DNA of 64,000 bases from Mycobacterium sp. IS-1264 (lineage in GTDB: Bacteria > Actinomycetota > Actinomycetes > Mycobacteriales > Mycobacteriaceae). The notes below the pieces were generated by a model, which was not told where the DNA came from, made no database searches, and saw only the letters and a list, made by a program, of their open reading frames with translations. The position numbers and the translations under genes are program-made. Location: contig NZ_MBES01000086.1 in assembly GCF_001954195.1 (NCBI RefSeq), positions 62,001 to 126,000 on the forward strand, in the 5' to 3' direction. Below are positions 25,597 through 34,857 of the stretch, one piece after another. How positions within the stretch are numbered: position 1 is the first letter of the stretch; the number at the start of each line of letters is the position of its first letter.

Positions 25597-26942
25597 ACAT
25601 GAACCGTCGCACCCTGCAGATCCTGGCCGCCGTCAGCCTTGCGGCCACGCTGACGATTTCTTCGGTGATCGTCGGCGTGAAGCTTTTGCGCACCGTCGAA
25701 AAGAACACGTACTCGGCGTATTTCGCCGAGACCAACGGCCTGTTCGTGGGCGACGAGATCCGCATCCTCGGCGTCGCCGTCGGTGTGGTGGACAAGATCG
25801 AGCCCCAGCCCACCAGCTCCAAGGTGACGTTCTCGGTCGACAAGCAGTATGCGGTCCCCGCCGACGCTCGCGCCGCGATCCTGTCGCCGTCCCTGGTGAC
25901 CTCGCGGGCGATCCAACTCGTCCCGGCGTACTCCGGCGGGCCCAAACTGAGCCCCGGCGCGTCGATCCCGCTCAACCGCACAGCGGTACCGGTCGAATGG
26001 GACGACTTCCGCAAGCAACTGGAAAAACTGACCGACGCGCTGCAGCCGACGGCCCCGGGCGGCGTGAACTCGGTCGGCGAATTCATCAACTCCGCCGCCG
26101 ACAACCTGCGCGGCGAGGGGGACACCGCCCGCAACACCGTACTCAAGCTCTCCGAAGCGATTTCGGCGCTCGGCGATCACGCCGACGACATCTTCAGCAC
26201 CGTGCACAATCTGCAGCTGCTGGTGTCGGCGCTGTACTCCAGCAGCGACCTGCTGGCCTCTTTCAACCAGAACCTCGCCGGCGTGACGACGGTGCTGTCG
26301 AACACACCCAACGAGGTCGCCAACGCGGTGAAGGGACTCGACCAGGCCCTGGGCGATGTGCGCGACTTCCTCGCCGAAAACCGGGAAACAATGGGCGTCA
26401 CGTTCGACCGGATGGGTTCCATCACCACCGCGCTGAACGACAGCCGCGGCGACATCAAGCAGATCCTGCACATCGCCCCAACGGTTTTCCAGAACTTCCT
26501 CAACATCTACCAGCCGGCGCAGAGCGCGATGACCGGCATCATCGCGCTGAACAACTTCGCCGACATCCCGCAGTGGATCTGCAGCTCGATCGAGGCGGCG
26601 TCACGCGCGCGGCTGACCCGGGTGTCAAAGCTGTGCATGCAGTACGTCGAGCCGGTCATCAAGAACCGTATCTACAACTACATCCCGGCGGGGCTCAACC
26701 CGTTCGTGGGAACGCAAGCCCGTCCCAACGAGATCACCTACAGCGAGGACTGGCTGCGGCCCGGCTACACGCCCCCCGCGGCCCCCCCGCCGCCCGCGCC
26801 GCCCGAGGCGCCCGCACCGCCCGACGCGCCCGCACCGCCCGACGCACCGCCCCCGCCCGAGGCGCCGCTTCCACCACCGAACGGCACGATCAGCTCGACG
26901 CAGGTGCTGCAGAACCTGATGCTTCCGACGGGGCCATCATGA
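25593..26942 (+). CDS. MCE family protein MceD
   Basis: This encodes 449 aa from the GTG at 25593 (GTGA overlap with mceC); the ATG at 25599 is an equally possible start (MNRRTLQILAAVSL). The transmembrane anchor is LAAVSLAATLTISSVIVGV and the MCE domain is YSAYFAETNGLFVGDEIRILG ... LVTSRAIQLVP. The helical region reaches about residue 370. The C-terminus is a low-complexity Pro/Ala/Glu repeat (PPAPPEAPAPPDAP at about 395-430). The repeat unit APPDAP/PPEAP may vary in length between strains. Confidence 0.92.
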   Translation: MNMNRRTLQILAAVSLAATLTISSVIVGVKLLRTVEKNTYSAYFAETNGLFVGDEIRILGVAVGVVDKIEPQPTSSKVTFSVDKQYAVPADARAAILSPSLVTSRAIQLVPAYSGGPKLSPGASIPLNRTAVPVEWDDFRKQLEKLTDALQPTAPGGVNSVGEFINSAADNLRGEGDTARNTVLKLSEAISALGDHADDIFSTVHNLQLLVSALYSSSDLLASFNQNLAGVTTVLSNTPNEVANAVKGLDQALGDVRDFLAENRETMGVTFDRMGSITTALNDSRGDIKQILHIAPTVFQNFLNIYQPAQSAMTGIIALNNFADIPQWICSSIEAASRARLTRVSKLCMQYVEPVIKNRIYNYIPAGLNPFVGTQARPNEITYSEDWLRPGYTPPAAPPPPAPPEAPAPPDAPAPPDAPPPPEAPLPPPNGTISSTQVLQNLMLPTGPS

Positions 26943-28060
26943 GACGCGCGATAGCCACGGTGCTCGGAGCGATATGCGTTGCCGCGCTTGCGGGTTGCGG
27001 ATGGCGAGGCTTGAACTCGTTCACCCTGCCCGGCACCGCCGGCGGTGGCCCGGGCTCCTACACGATCCAGGCGCAGATGCCGGATGTGGTCACCATTCAG
27101 GAGAACACCCGCGTCCGCGTCGACGACGTCAACGTCGGCAACGTCACCAAGATCGAGCTGCAGGACTGGCACGCGTTGGTCACCATGCGCATCAACGGCG
27201 ACGTCCGACTGCCCGCCAATTCGACCGCCAAACTCGGGCAGACCAGCCTGCTCGGGTCGATGCATATCGAGCTCGCACCGCCCAAGGACGAGCCACCGGC
27301 AGGTCAGCTCACCAACGGATCGGTCATCCCGCTGGCACGCGCGAGCCTGTATCCGAGCACCGAACAGACGCTGGCCTCGGTGTCAATCCTGCTCAACGGC
27401 GGGGGAATTGCGCAGTTGCAGGAGATCAACCAGGCGATCGCCAAGGCGTTCGCCGGCCGGGAAAACGACATGCGCAGCCTGCTGGGCCAGTTGGACGAGT
27501 TCATCGCGCGCACCAACGATCAGACCGACGACATCATCGCCGCCGCCGAGAACCTGAACTCGCTGGCGGGTCAGGTGGCCGACAAGGATCCGGTCGTCGA
27601 CAAGGCGTTGACGACGGTGCCCAAAGCCCTTGCGGTGCTGGCCGACGAGCGCACCAAGATCGCCGACGCGATCGATCAGCTGGGCAAGTTCAGCGCGCTG
27701 GCGGCCGACACCATCCACCAAAGCCGGGAATCCCTGGTGAACAACCTGCGCAATATCGCGCCGGTGCTGCGCTCGCTCGCCGACGCCGGCCCGGCGCTCA
27801 CCAGGGGCCTGGACGGGTTGGCGGCCTACCCCTGGCCCGCGTCCACCGTGCGCAATTGGTTCCGCGGTGACTACGCGAATCTCACCCTGGTCGTCGATTT
27901 GACCTTGAGCCGCATCGACCAAGGGCTTTTCACCGGCTCACGATGGGAAGGCAATCTCACCCGACTCGAACTGCAGTGGGGACGCACGATCGGCATGCAG
28001 CCGAGCCCGGCCACCGCCGGAAACCCGCTGACCTATCCCTACCACAACGGGGGATACTGA
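26939..28060 (+). CDS. MCE family lipoprotein MceE (LprK-like)
   Basis: This encodes 373 aa from the ATG at 26939 (ATGA overlap). A signal peptide ends in the lipobox LAGC (MRRATATVL-like start, then CVAALAGCGWRG), so this subunit is lipid-anchored, as MceE proteins usually are. The MCE domain is YTIQAQMPDVVTIQENTRVRVDD ... SLLGSMHIELAPP, followed by heptad-rich helices. Its stop TGA shares one base with the mceF ATG (TGATG). Confidence 0.92.
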   Translation: MRRAIATVLGAICVAALAGCGWRGLNSFTLPGTAGGGPGSYTIQAQMPDVVTIQENTRVRVDDVNVGNVTKIELQDWHALVTMRINGDVRLPANSTAKLGQTSLLGSMHIELAPPKDEPPAGQLTNGSVIPLARASLYPSTEQTLASVSILLNGGGIAQLQEINQAIAKAFAGRENDMRSLLGQLDEFIARTNDQTDDIIAAAENLNSLAGQVADKDPVVDKALTTVPKALAVLADERTKIADAIDQLGKFSALAADTIHQSRESLVNNLRNIAPVLRSLADAGPALTRGLDGLAAYPWPASTVRNWFRGDYANLTLVVDLTLSRIDQGLFTGSRWEGNLTRLELQWGRTIGMQPSPATAGNPLTYPYHNGGY

Positions 28061-29529
28061 TGCTGCGCCTCAATCGCAGGACCTGGATCCAGTTGGCGGC
28101 CCTGTCGCTGGTGACGGTGTTGTCCTGTGGCGCAATGGCATTCAACTTCATGAAGTTGCCCGCGACGGTGTTCGGGATCGGGGAATACACCGTCACGGTC
28201 GACCTGCCGCAGTCGGGCGGGCTGTATGAGACGTCTGTTGTCACCTACCGGGGTACCGACGTGGGTCAGGTCAAGTCGGTCGACGTCACCGCCACCGGGG
28301 TGCGCGCGGTGCTCGCCATGCGATCCGGGGTCAAGGTGCCATCCGACGTCCAGGCGTCGGTGCACAGCCGCTCCGCGATCGGTGAGCAATACATCGAACT
28401 GACCCCGCAGCCCGGCAAGGATGGCGACCATTCCCGGTCGCTGCGTGCCGGCGACGTGATTCCAGCCGGCCGGGTCGACGTGCCCGTCGACATCGGTCAC
28501 CTGCTGGACCTGACCAACCGTGCGCTGCAGGCGATTCCGCGCGACAATCTGCGCACCGTGATCGACGAGAGCAACCGCGCCGTCGCCGGGCTGGGGCCCG
28601 AGCTGTCGCGGATCGTCGACGGGTCGACCGCGCTGGCCATTGCGGGAGGCCGAACTGTCGACCCGCTCGCCACCCTGATCGACCAATCGCCGCCGGTGCT
28701 CAACTCTCAGGTCCAGACGTCGGGTGCCATCGCCAGGTGGGCCGATCGCACCGCCGCCATCATGGCGCAATTCAAGGCGCAGGACGCTGCGGTGCGAGAT
28801 CTGCTGACACAGGGCAGTTCTGGGGTAGAGGAGGGTCGCGCGCTGCTCGACCGCGTTGCGCCGGCGATTCCGGTGTTGTTCGCCAACCTCGCGAGCCTCG
28901 GTGACATCGCGGTCGTCTACCGCCACGACATCGAACAACTCCTGGTGCTGTTGCCGCAGGGCATCGCGGCGATGGCGGCGATCGTCGTGCCGAGCTCCAA
29001 CACCAAACAGGAGTACCGGGGCGCCCAGTTGGACTTCAATCTCAACATGAACCTGCCGCCGCCCTGCACCACCGGGTATCTGCCGCCGACCCAGCGCCGC
29101 TCACCGGCCAGCGTCGACGCCCCGGACCGTCCGGCGGCGGACCTGTATTGCCGCCTGCCGCAGGACTCGGAGCTCAATGTCCGTGGGGTACGGAACATTC
29201 CGTGTGAGGCCAAGCCATGGAAGCGCGCCCCGACGGTTGAACTCTGTGAGAGCGACGAGGAGTATGTGCCGCTCAACGATGGCTACAACTGGAAGGGCGA
29301 CCCGAACGCCACGACGACGGGCCAGGGCGTACCGCAGTATCCGCCGGGCCAGGACCCGCGGTTGCCACCGCCGCGCGGCACCGCGCCGTCGGCCCCGCCA
29401 CTTGCCGTCGCAACGTATGACCCGGCGACCGGCGACTACGTGGGCCCCGACGGACACCGCTACACCGAATCCGACCTGGCGCACCCGCGTGCCAAGAACT
29501 GGCAGTCGCTGCTGGTGCCGCCACCGTGA
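28060..29529 (+). CDS. MCE family protein MceF
   Basis: This is the last of the six Mce subunits, 489 aa from the ATG at 28060. The anchor is WIQLAALSLVTVLSCGAMAF. The MCE domain is YTVTVDLPQSGGLYETSVVTYRG ... SAIGEQYIELTPQ. A helical region follows, then a long C-terminal domain with paired cysteines and a Pro/Gly-rich linker (YPPGQDPRLPPPRGTAP). It ends with YDPATGDYVGPDGHRYTESDL, a motif common in MceF C-termini. It is followed after 15 nt by two mce-associated genes. Confidence 0.92.
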   Translation: MLRLNRRTWIQLAALSLVTVLSCGAMAFNFMKLPATVFGIGEYTVTVDLPQSGGLYETSVVTYRGTDVGQVKSVDVTATGVRAVLAMRSGVKVPSDVQASVHSRSAIGEQYIELTPQPGKDGDHSRSLRAGDVIPAGRVDVPVDIGHLLDLTNRALQAIPRDNLRTVIDESNRAVAGLGPELSRIVDGSTALAIAGGRTVDPLATLIDQSPPVLNSQVQTSGAIARWADRTAAIMAQFKAQDAAVRDLLTQGSSGVEEGRALLDRVAPAIPVLFANLASLGDIAVVYRHDIEQLLVLLPQGIAAMAAIVVPSSNTKQEYRGAQLDFNLNMNLPPPCTTGYLPPTQRRSPASVDAPDRPAADLYCRLPQDSELNVRGVRNIPCEAKPWKRAPTVELCESDEEYVPLNDGYNWKGDPNATTTGQGVPQYPPGQDPRLPPPRGTAPSAPPLAVATYDPATGDYVGPDGHRYTESDLAHPRAKNWQSLLVPPP

Positions 29530-29544
29530 GAATGAAGGAGCAAG

Positions 29545-30108
29545 ATGGCCGACGAACCTGAAACCACCGACGAAACACAATCCGAAGCGCGGCTTGCCCG
29601 TTGGCGACACCGGGTCACCGGGCGGCGGCTCTCGGGCGCCGCATCGGTGTTGGTGGCCAGCGCGGCAATCCTGGCGACGCTGACCGGATTGGCCGGCTGG
29701 CTCGGATACCGCGCCTACGAAAAGCATGAGGCCCAGGCCCAGCGCGATCTGTTCGTCCAGATCGCTCGCCAGGGCGCGGTGAACCTCACGTCGATCAACT
29801 ACACCGAGGTCGACGCCGACGTACAGCGGATCCTCGATTTGGCCACCGGAGCGTTCCGCGACGACTTCGCGCAGCGCTCCAAGCCTTTTATCGAGGTCGT
29901 CAAGGCGGCGCAGTCGAAATCCGAAGGCACGGTTACCGATGCCGGGCTGGAATCCCAGCGAGGCGACTCGGCCCGAGTTCTGGTGGCCGTCGCGGTGAAG
30001 TCACGGACCGCCGGGGGCGAGGAGGCCCCGCGGGAATGGCGCATGCGAATCGAGGTCCAGGCGGTCGGCGACGGCGCCAAGGTGTCCAACGTGGTGTTCG
30101 TGCCATGA
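29545..30108 (+). CDS. Mce-associated membrane protein (first)
   Basis: This encodes 187 aa: an acidic cytoplasmic N-terminus, one transmembrane segment at about 35-57 (GAASVLVASAAILATLTGLAGW), and a periplasmic NTF2/VirB8-like domain (YTEVDADVQRILDLATGAFRDDFAQRSK...VVFVP). Mce-associated (Mas/Mam) proteins of this type are found at the 3' end of mce operons and are thought to stabilise or regulate the complex. The ribosome site AAGGAG precedes the ATG. The stop overlaps the next ATG by 4 nt. Confidence 0.85.
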   Translation: MADEPETTDETQSEARLARWRHRVTGRRLSGAASVLVASAAILATLTGLAGWLGYRAYEKHEAQAQRDLFVQIARQGAVNLTSINYTEVDADVQRILDLATGAFRDDFAQRSKPFIEVVKAAQSKSEGTVTDAGLESQRGDSARVLVAVAVKSRTAGGEEAPREWRMRIEVQAVGDGAKVSNVVFVP

Positions 30109-30683
30109 CGACTCTGAGCGACAAGATCGAAGACACAGTCGACGCCGACGAACCAGAGATCGACGAGGTATCCGGTGAGGAGCCCGACGCCAGGCGTCCG
30201 ATCGCGTGGACGCGAGTGCTCACCTACGGTGTGTTCCCCGGGCTGGCATTGCTGGTTGCGCTGGCGGCGGGCTACTTCAAGTGGGTGGACGGGTCGGCCG
30301 ACGCCGTTGCGCTGGCCCGCACCGAATCGGCGCGGGTCGCAAGCGAAGACGCGGCCGCTCTGTTGTCGTACAAGGCTGACTCAGCCGACAAGGAGCTCGG
30401 GGCGGCGCGCGAACGGCTGACCGGCGAGTTCAAGGACGCTTACACCACGCTGACCCGGGAGGTCGTCATCCCGGGCGCGAAGGAAAAGCACATCTCGGCG
30501 ACCGCCAAAGTGAGTGCGGCGGCGCCGGTTTCGGTGACCGCCAACCACGCCGTCGTCCTGCTGTTCGTCAACCAAACCGTGACCATCGGCAACGGCGCCC
30601 CCACCGACACCCAGCCCGTCATTCGGGTGACGCTGGAAAAGGTCGACGGGCGATGGCTGGTTTCCCATTTCGATCCGGTGTGA
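30105..30683 (+). CDS. Mce-associated membrane protein (second)
   Basis: This encodes 192 aa from the ATG at 30105 (ATGA overlap). An acidic N-terminal tail of about 40 residues, a transmembrane segment (RVLTYGVFPGLALLVALAAGYF) and a C-terminal NTF2-like domain give it the same plan as the preceding protein. The two probably arose by duplication and may act as a heterodimer. It closes the mce part of the operon; the CAP-domain gene begins 10 nt later. Confidence 0.85.
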   Translation: MTTLSDKIEDTVDADEPEIDEVSGEEPDARRPIAWTRVLTYGVFPGLALLVALAAGYFKWVDGSADAVALARTESARVASEDAAALLSYKADSADKELGAARERLTGEFKDAYTTLTREVVIPGAKEKHISATAKVSAAAPVSVTANHAVVLLFVNQTVTIGNGAPTDTQPVIRVTLEKVDGRWLVSHFDPV

Positions 30684-30693
30684 TGAGGGCCCC

Positions 30694-31200
30694 ATGATCG
30701 TGTGGAAGCGCGGTAGCGCGCGGGCGCTGCCGGTGGCCGTGATCATCTGGGGGATAGCGGGATTGGCGACGCCGGCCGCGCACGCCGATAACAAGCGCCT
30801 CAACAGCGCCGTCGTCTCCGGCGTCTACACGCTGCAGCACCAGGCCGGCTGCACGAACGATGTCGTCAGGAACAACGCGCTGACGTTGGCCGCTGAATGG
30901 CACACGGATGACATGCTCAACAACCGGAATATCAACGACGACATCGGATCCGACGGGTCGTCGCCGCAGGACCGCGCGAACGCCGCCGGCTTCCAGGGCA
31001 AGGCCGCCGAGACCGTGGCGATCAACCCGGCCATGTCGATCAGCAGCCTCGAGCTGATCAACCAGTGGTACTACAATCCCGATGCCATGGCGATCATCCG
31101 CGACTGCGCCAACACCGCCATCGGGGTGTGGTCGGAGAACAGTTTGGACCGCACCGTCGTGGTGGCGGTGTACGGGCAACCGGCGCCGCGTAACCGATGA
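30694..31200 (+). CDS. Secreted CAP (SCP/PR1)-domain protein
   Basis: This encodes 168 aa with a signal peptide (ARALPVAVIIWGIAGLATPAAHA) and a compact CAP fold: NKRLNSAVVSGVYTLQHQAGC, AAEWHTDDMLNNRNINDDIGSDGSS, ELINQWYYNPDAMAIIRDCANTAIGV. Two cysteines (about 53 and 138) could form a disulphide. CAP proteins bind sterols or lipids in several organisms. Its place 10 nt after a mce operon, itself a lipid or sterol importer, is suggestive. The precise ligand is unknown. Confidence 0.82.
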   Translation: MIVWKRGSARALPVAVIIWGIAGLATPAAHADNKRLNSAVVSGVYTLQHQAGCTNDVVRNNALTLAAEWHTDDMLNNRNINDDIGSDGSSPQDRANAAGFQGKAAETVAINPAMSISSLELINQWYYNPDAMAIIRDCANTAIGVWSENSLDRTVVVAVYGQPAPRNR

Positions 31201-31216
31201 CACGCCCAGTCGGCAT

Positions 31217-31543
31217 TTACGACGTGACGTAGTCCTTCGCCGCGTCAAGGTCCTCCACGGCCTCGCCGGTGACTTCGCAGACGCACACCTGCTCGCTGCC
31301 GGGCAACCAGCGTCGCAGCTGGGCGTGGCGCTTGCGCAGCAGGTGTTGCGCGTAGACCTTGTCGCATTGCGCCTGGGAAAACGCCATGTCCAGGTTGGTC
31401 GGCAGGCCCGCCCAGTCGACCTGGTCGCGGCTTACCGCGCCGTGCCGCAACCCGCACCGCAACGGGCAGGCGGGCTTCCCGGCGTCTCTAGCTGCCACAT
31501 CCGAAATGCTGCGACGGGGATGTTTCAGCCGAATGCGCCGCAT
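31217..31543 (-). CDS. Cys-rich small hypothetical protein
   Basis: This frame encodes 108 aa; a shorter form from the ATG at 31387 would be 56 aa. The conserved-looking part is AQCDKVYAQHLLRKRHAQLRR and GSEQVCVCEVTGEAVEDLDAA. The upstream part adds CPLRCGLRHG. It runs against the direction of its neighbours and ends 17 nt from the CAP gene stop. I do not recognise the family, and the start is uncertain. Confidence 0.45.
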   Translation of the reverse strand: MRRIRLKHPRRSISDVAARDAGKPACPLRCGLRHGAVSRDQVDWAGLPTNLDMAFSQAQCDKVYAQHLLRKRHAQLRRWLPGSEQVCVCEVTGEAVEDLDAAKDYVTS

Positions 31544-31581
31544 GTTTCGGCCGCATTACGGCTTTTGGCTAAGCTCGCGCT

Positions 31582-32067
31582 GTGCGTCGTCGGCTGATCG
31601 TGATGCTCCTGATCCTGGCGACGTCGGCTTGCGGCTCGAACGCTCCGACACCCCGCGCGACGCCGGCTCAGACCTGCAAGGAATCCGACGGGCCCACGGC
31701 CGACACGCTGCGAGAGGCCATCGCCTCGGTTCCGGTCATCGTCCCTGGCTCGACGTGGGTCGAGATCGCGCGCGGGCACACCCGTAAATGCCGCCTGTAC
31801 TGGGTGCAGATCATCCCGACCATCGCCAGCGAAAACACGCCCCAGCAGTTGCTGTTCTTCGATCACAACACGCCGCTGGGTCCCGCTACGCCGAATCCGA
31901 AGCCGTACATCACCGTGCTGCCGCCGTCGGATGACACGATCACGGTCCAGTACCAGTGGCAGAAGGGGAACGACCAGCCGTGCTGTCCCACCGGAACGGG
32001 CACTGTGAAATTCCAGATAGGACCCGACGGTAAGCTACGCGCGCTCGGGAAGATCCCCAACGAATAG
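31582..32067 (+). CDS. lppP: LppP/LprE family lipoprotein
   Basis: This encodes 161 aa from the GTG at 31582. A signal peptide ends in the lipobox TSAC (MRRRLIVMLLILATSACGS), so it is anchored in the outer leaflet of the plasma membrane. The body has the strings LLFFDHNTPLGPATPNPKPYITVL and DQPCCPTGTGTVKFQIGPDGKL that I associate with the LppP/LprE family. Rv2330c (lppP) lies in this neighbourhood in M. tuberculosis. Three Cys in the mature part may form a disulphide. The role is unknown. Confidence 0.72.
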   Translation: MRRRLIVMLLILATSACGSNAPTPRATPAQTCKESDGPTADTLREAIASVPVIVPGSTWVEIARGHTRKCRLYWVQIIPTIASENTPQQLLFFDHNTPLGPATPNPKPYITVLPPSDDTITVQYQWQKGNDQPCCPTGTGTVKFQIGPDGKLRALGKIPNE

Positions 32068-32089
32068 CGTTGCCCCCCAGGCCCGGCGC

Positions 32090-34033
32090 CTAGGAATCGG
32101 GCAGATTTTCGGGGTGCAGCATTTCGGCGTACCGCAGCGGCTCGGGGATGCCGAACCCGTCGACGAGCGTTTCGGCATGCGGGCGCAGCGCGCGGCAGCG
32201 ATCGTTGATACCCCGGGTGACCGCCTTGGCTCGCCCGGTGGACAGATACCCGTGCTCGACATACCAGGCCTTGTCGTCCTCGATCACCGACAACGCGTAG
32301 AGGTCGCACACGAGCTCGAGCAGTTCGCGGGCGTCGTCGTCTTCGCACGCGTCGATCCCGGCGACGAAAGCTTCCAGCACCACCCGGTCGATGTGTGCGC
32401 TCGCCGCGTGCAGCACATGATCCTGTACGGCGTTGAACGCGTCGAACTCCGACATGTCTTTCGATTTGTCCCGCAGCCGGCGCGCGACCGAAGACAGCAA
32501 GTAGTCCTCGCGCTCCTCGAACATGTTGACCTGGGTGCCGCGGTTGAACAGGCTGCCCTCTTCCTCGCTGTCCTGCCGGGCGTCCACGATTCTTTGCATA
32601 ATCGCCTCGGCCGCAGTGCGTTTCATCACCCGCTCACCGACGGTGTTGGCGGCGAAGCGCACCCACTCGACCGGGCTCATGCTGCGGATGTCGTCGGCGT
32701 AGGCCGTCAGCAGTTCCTTGGCCACCAGTTGGGTAAGCACATGGTTGTCGCCTTCGAACGTGGTGAACACGTCCGTGTCGCCGCGCAGCGCGATCAGCCG
32801 GTTCTCCGCCATGTAGCCGGCGCCGCCGCAGGCCTCGCGGGCCTCCTGAATGGCCTGCGACGCGTGCCAGGTGTTGGCCGCCTTCAGCCCTGCGGCGCGC
32901 GCCTCCAGTTCGCGCTGCTCGTCGGCGTCGGGGTCATCGGCGGTCTGGATGTCGTGGCACTTGCTGACGAGCTCGTTCTGCGCGAATTGCAGGGCGTATG
33001 ACTTGGCGATCAACGGAAACAGCCGGCGCTGATGCACCAGATAATCCATGATCAGCACCTCGGTGTCCTCGTCTGGTGCACTGAATTGCCTGCGCTGCAA
33101 CGCATATCGAGTGGCGATATCCAGCGCGACACGAGCCGCCGCGCCCGCACTCCCGCCCACCGTGATGCGGCCGCGTACCAGTGTGCCCAGCATGGTGAAG
33201 AACCGCCGGTTGGGGTTGTCGATCGGGGAGCTGTACGTGCCATCGGGGGCGACGTCGCCGTACTTGTTCAGCAGGTTCTCCCGCGGTACCCGGACGTGGT
33301 CGAACACGATGCGGCCGTTGTCGACACCGGGTAGGCCGCCCTTGTATTCGCAATCCGATGTGGTGACCCCGGGGAGGTCGTTGCCTTCGGCGTCGCGGAT
33401 CGGGACCATCACGCAGTGGACGCCGTGGTTGACCGGCTTGCCGTCCTCGTTGGTGATCAGCTGCGCGAAAACCGCTGCCATGGTGGCGGTTTGGGCGGCG
33501 CCGCCGATGTAGTCCTTGCGGGCCGTCGGGCTCGGGGAGTCGATGACGAACTCTTCGGTCTCAGGGTCGTAGGTGGCGGTGGTCTCCAGCGCCTGCACGT
33601 CGCTGCCGTGTCCGGTCTCGGTCATCGCGAAGCAGCCGCGCAGCTCGAGGCTGATGATCTGTTTGACGTAGGCGTCGTGGTGGCGCTCGGTGCCCAGGTT
33701 TTCCACGGCGCTGCCGAACAGCCCCCACTGCACCCCGGCCTTGACCATCAGCGACAGATCCGACATCGCGAGCATCTCGATCATCGTGATGGCCGCACCG
33801 ATGTCGCCCGTCCCGCCGTGCTCTTTGCGGAAGTTGTCGGCGGCGACACCGAACGCGGCCATGATCCTCATCTGCTCGGCAACCTTGGTGCGCGCGATCA
33901 CCGTGTTCGGCGTGTAGTGCGGGCGGAACAGCTCCTCGGTCAGCGTCCCGCGCATGCGGTTCTTCACGTCACGCCAACGTCCGTCCAACGTGTTGCGCAG
34001 ATGTTCGGCAGTGCTACTCGTCTCTGGCGCCAT
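32090..34033 (-). CDS. Acyl-CoA dehydrogenase / acyl-CoA oxidase family protein
   Basis: This FAD enzyme should introduce the alpha-beta double bond in acyl-CoA. At 647 aa it is longer than ordinary FadE proteins (about 390 aa) and has an extra C-terminal domain, as acyl-CoA oxidases do. The FAD/substrate loop is GCFAMTETGHGSDVQALET, the central sheet contains the PIRDAEGNDLPGV strand, and EACGGAGYMAENR lies in the second helical domain. It has no obvious operon partners: convergent with lppP and divergent from the VIT transporter. Whether it passes electrons to ETF or to oxygen cannot be read from the sequence. Confidence 0.85.
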   Translation of the reverse strand: MAPETSSTAEHLRNTLDGRWRDVKNRMRGTLTEELFRPHYTPNTVIARTKVAEQMRIMAAFGVAADNFRKEHGGTGDIGAAITMIEMLAMSDLSLMVKAGVQWGLFGSAVENLGTERHHDAYVKQIISLELRGCFAMTETGHGSDVQALETTATYDPETEEFVIDSPSPTARKDYIGGAAQTATMAAVFAQLITNEDGKPVNHGVHCVMVPIRDAEGNDLPGVTTSDCEYKGGLPGVDNGRIVFDHVRVPRENLLNKYGDVAPDGTYSSPIDNPNRRFFTMLGTLVRGRITVGGSAGAAARVALDIATRYALQRRQFSAPDEDTEVLIMDYLVHQRRLFPLIAKSYALQFAQNELVSKCHDIQTADDPDADEQRELEARAAGLKAANTWHASQAIQEAREACGGAGYMAENRLIALRGDTDVFTTFEGDNHVLTQLVAKELLTAYADDIRSMSPVEWVRFAANTVGERVMKRTAAEAIMQRIVDARQDSEEEGSLFNRGTQVNMFEEREDYLLSSVARRLRDKSKDMSEFDAFNAVQDHVLHAASAHIDRVVLEAFVAGIDACEDDDARELLELVCDLYALSVIEDDKAWYVEHGYLSTGRAKAVTRGINDRCRALRPHAETLVDGFGIPEPLRYAEMLHPENLPDS

Positions 34034-34128
34034 AGTGCGACGGTAACCCGCTGCTCGGGCCTTCGAAACAAGTCGGGAGACGCGGGGCTGCCTAGCGGTG
34101 CGTCGGGGCCCACCGTTTAGATGGCGTC

Positions 34129-34857
34129 ATGGCCCAGCCGGATACCCCATCACAGCAACCCGACCCCGTGTACGACGTCGGGCACACCCATCCCGACATC
34201 AGCGGAGGCTGGTTACGCGCGGCCACCTTTGGCGCGATGGACGGCCTGGTCAGCAACACCGGCCTGATCGCCGGCGTGGCCGCGGGCGAAGGCGCCCATG
34301 CCGTCACCGTCGCCGGGGTCGCCGGGTTGCTTGCCGGGGCGTTCTCCATGGCACTGGGCGAGTACACGTCGGTGACGACGGCCAACGAGCAGATCGAATC
34401 CGAGGTCCACGTCGAACGCCGCGCCCTGCGCACCCGCCCGGAAGCCGAACGGGCCGAGCTGATCGGCATGCTCGTCGATCTCGGCCTGTCCGAGAAAACC
34501 GCACAGCTCGCCACCGACGAGATCCATCGCGACGAGAACCGCGCGGTCAACGTCCACCTGGTGCGGGAAACCGGCATCAATCCGGACGAGAAGCCGTCGG
34601 CGTGGGTAGCCGCGAGTTCCTCGTTCGTCATGTTCGCCGTCGGCGCGCTAATTCCCCTGATCCCTTACCTTCTCGGGTACGGGACGCTGGCGACGGGGAT
34701 GGCGTGCGGCGCGGCAGGGCTGCTCGTCGCCGGCGGACTGACCGCCCGGTTCACCCGCAAGCCGGTGTGGTGGGCGGCGTCTCGGCAGCTACTCTTTGGC
34801 GCGGTCGCCGTCGCGGCGACGTACCTGCTCGGTTTGCTCGTGGCCGCGCTCTTATGA
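34129..34857 (+). CDS. VIT1/CCC1-type Fe2+/Mn2+ transporter
   Basis: This encodes 242 aa of the vacuolar iron transporter family, expected to export or sequester Fe2+/Mn2+. It has five membrane segments: FGAMDGLVSNTGLIAGVAAG, VAGVAGLLAGAFSMALGEY, then FVMFAVGALIPLIPYLLGY, MACGAAGLLVAGGLTARF and LLFGAVAVAATYLLGLLVAALL. Between TM2 and TM3 lies a charged, Glu-rich helical insertion (TANEQIESEVHVERRALRTR) of the type that forms the metal-binding domain. The last 6 nt overlap the convergent ABC gene. Confidence 0.88.
   Translation: MAQPDTPSQQPDPVYDVGHTHPDISGGWLRAATFGAMDGLVSNTGLIAGVAAGEGAHAVTVAGVAGLLAGAFSMALGEYTSVTTANEQIESEVHVERRALRTRPEAERAELIGMLVDLGLSEKTAQLATDEIHRDENRAVNVHLVRETGINPDEKPSAWVAASSSFVMFAVGALIPLIPYLLGYGTLATGMACGAAGLLVAGGLTARFTRKPVWWAASRQLLFGAVAVAATYLLGLLVAALL

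Noticed and set aside
26760..26880. Tandem repeat array (Pro/Ala codons) as a mobile or regulatory repeat
   Set aside because: It lies in frame in the C-terminal tail of mceD and is explained by a low-complexity Pro-rich extension common in MceC/MceD proteins.
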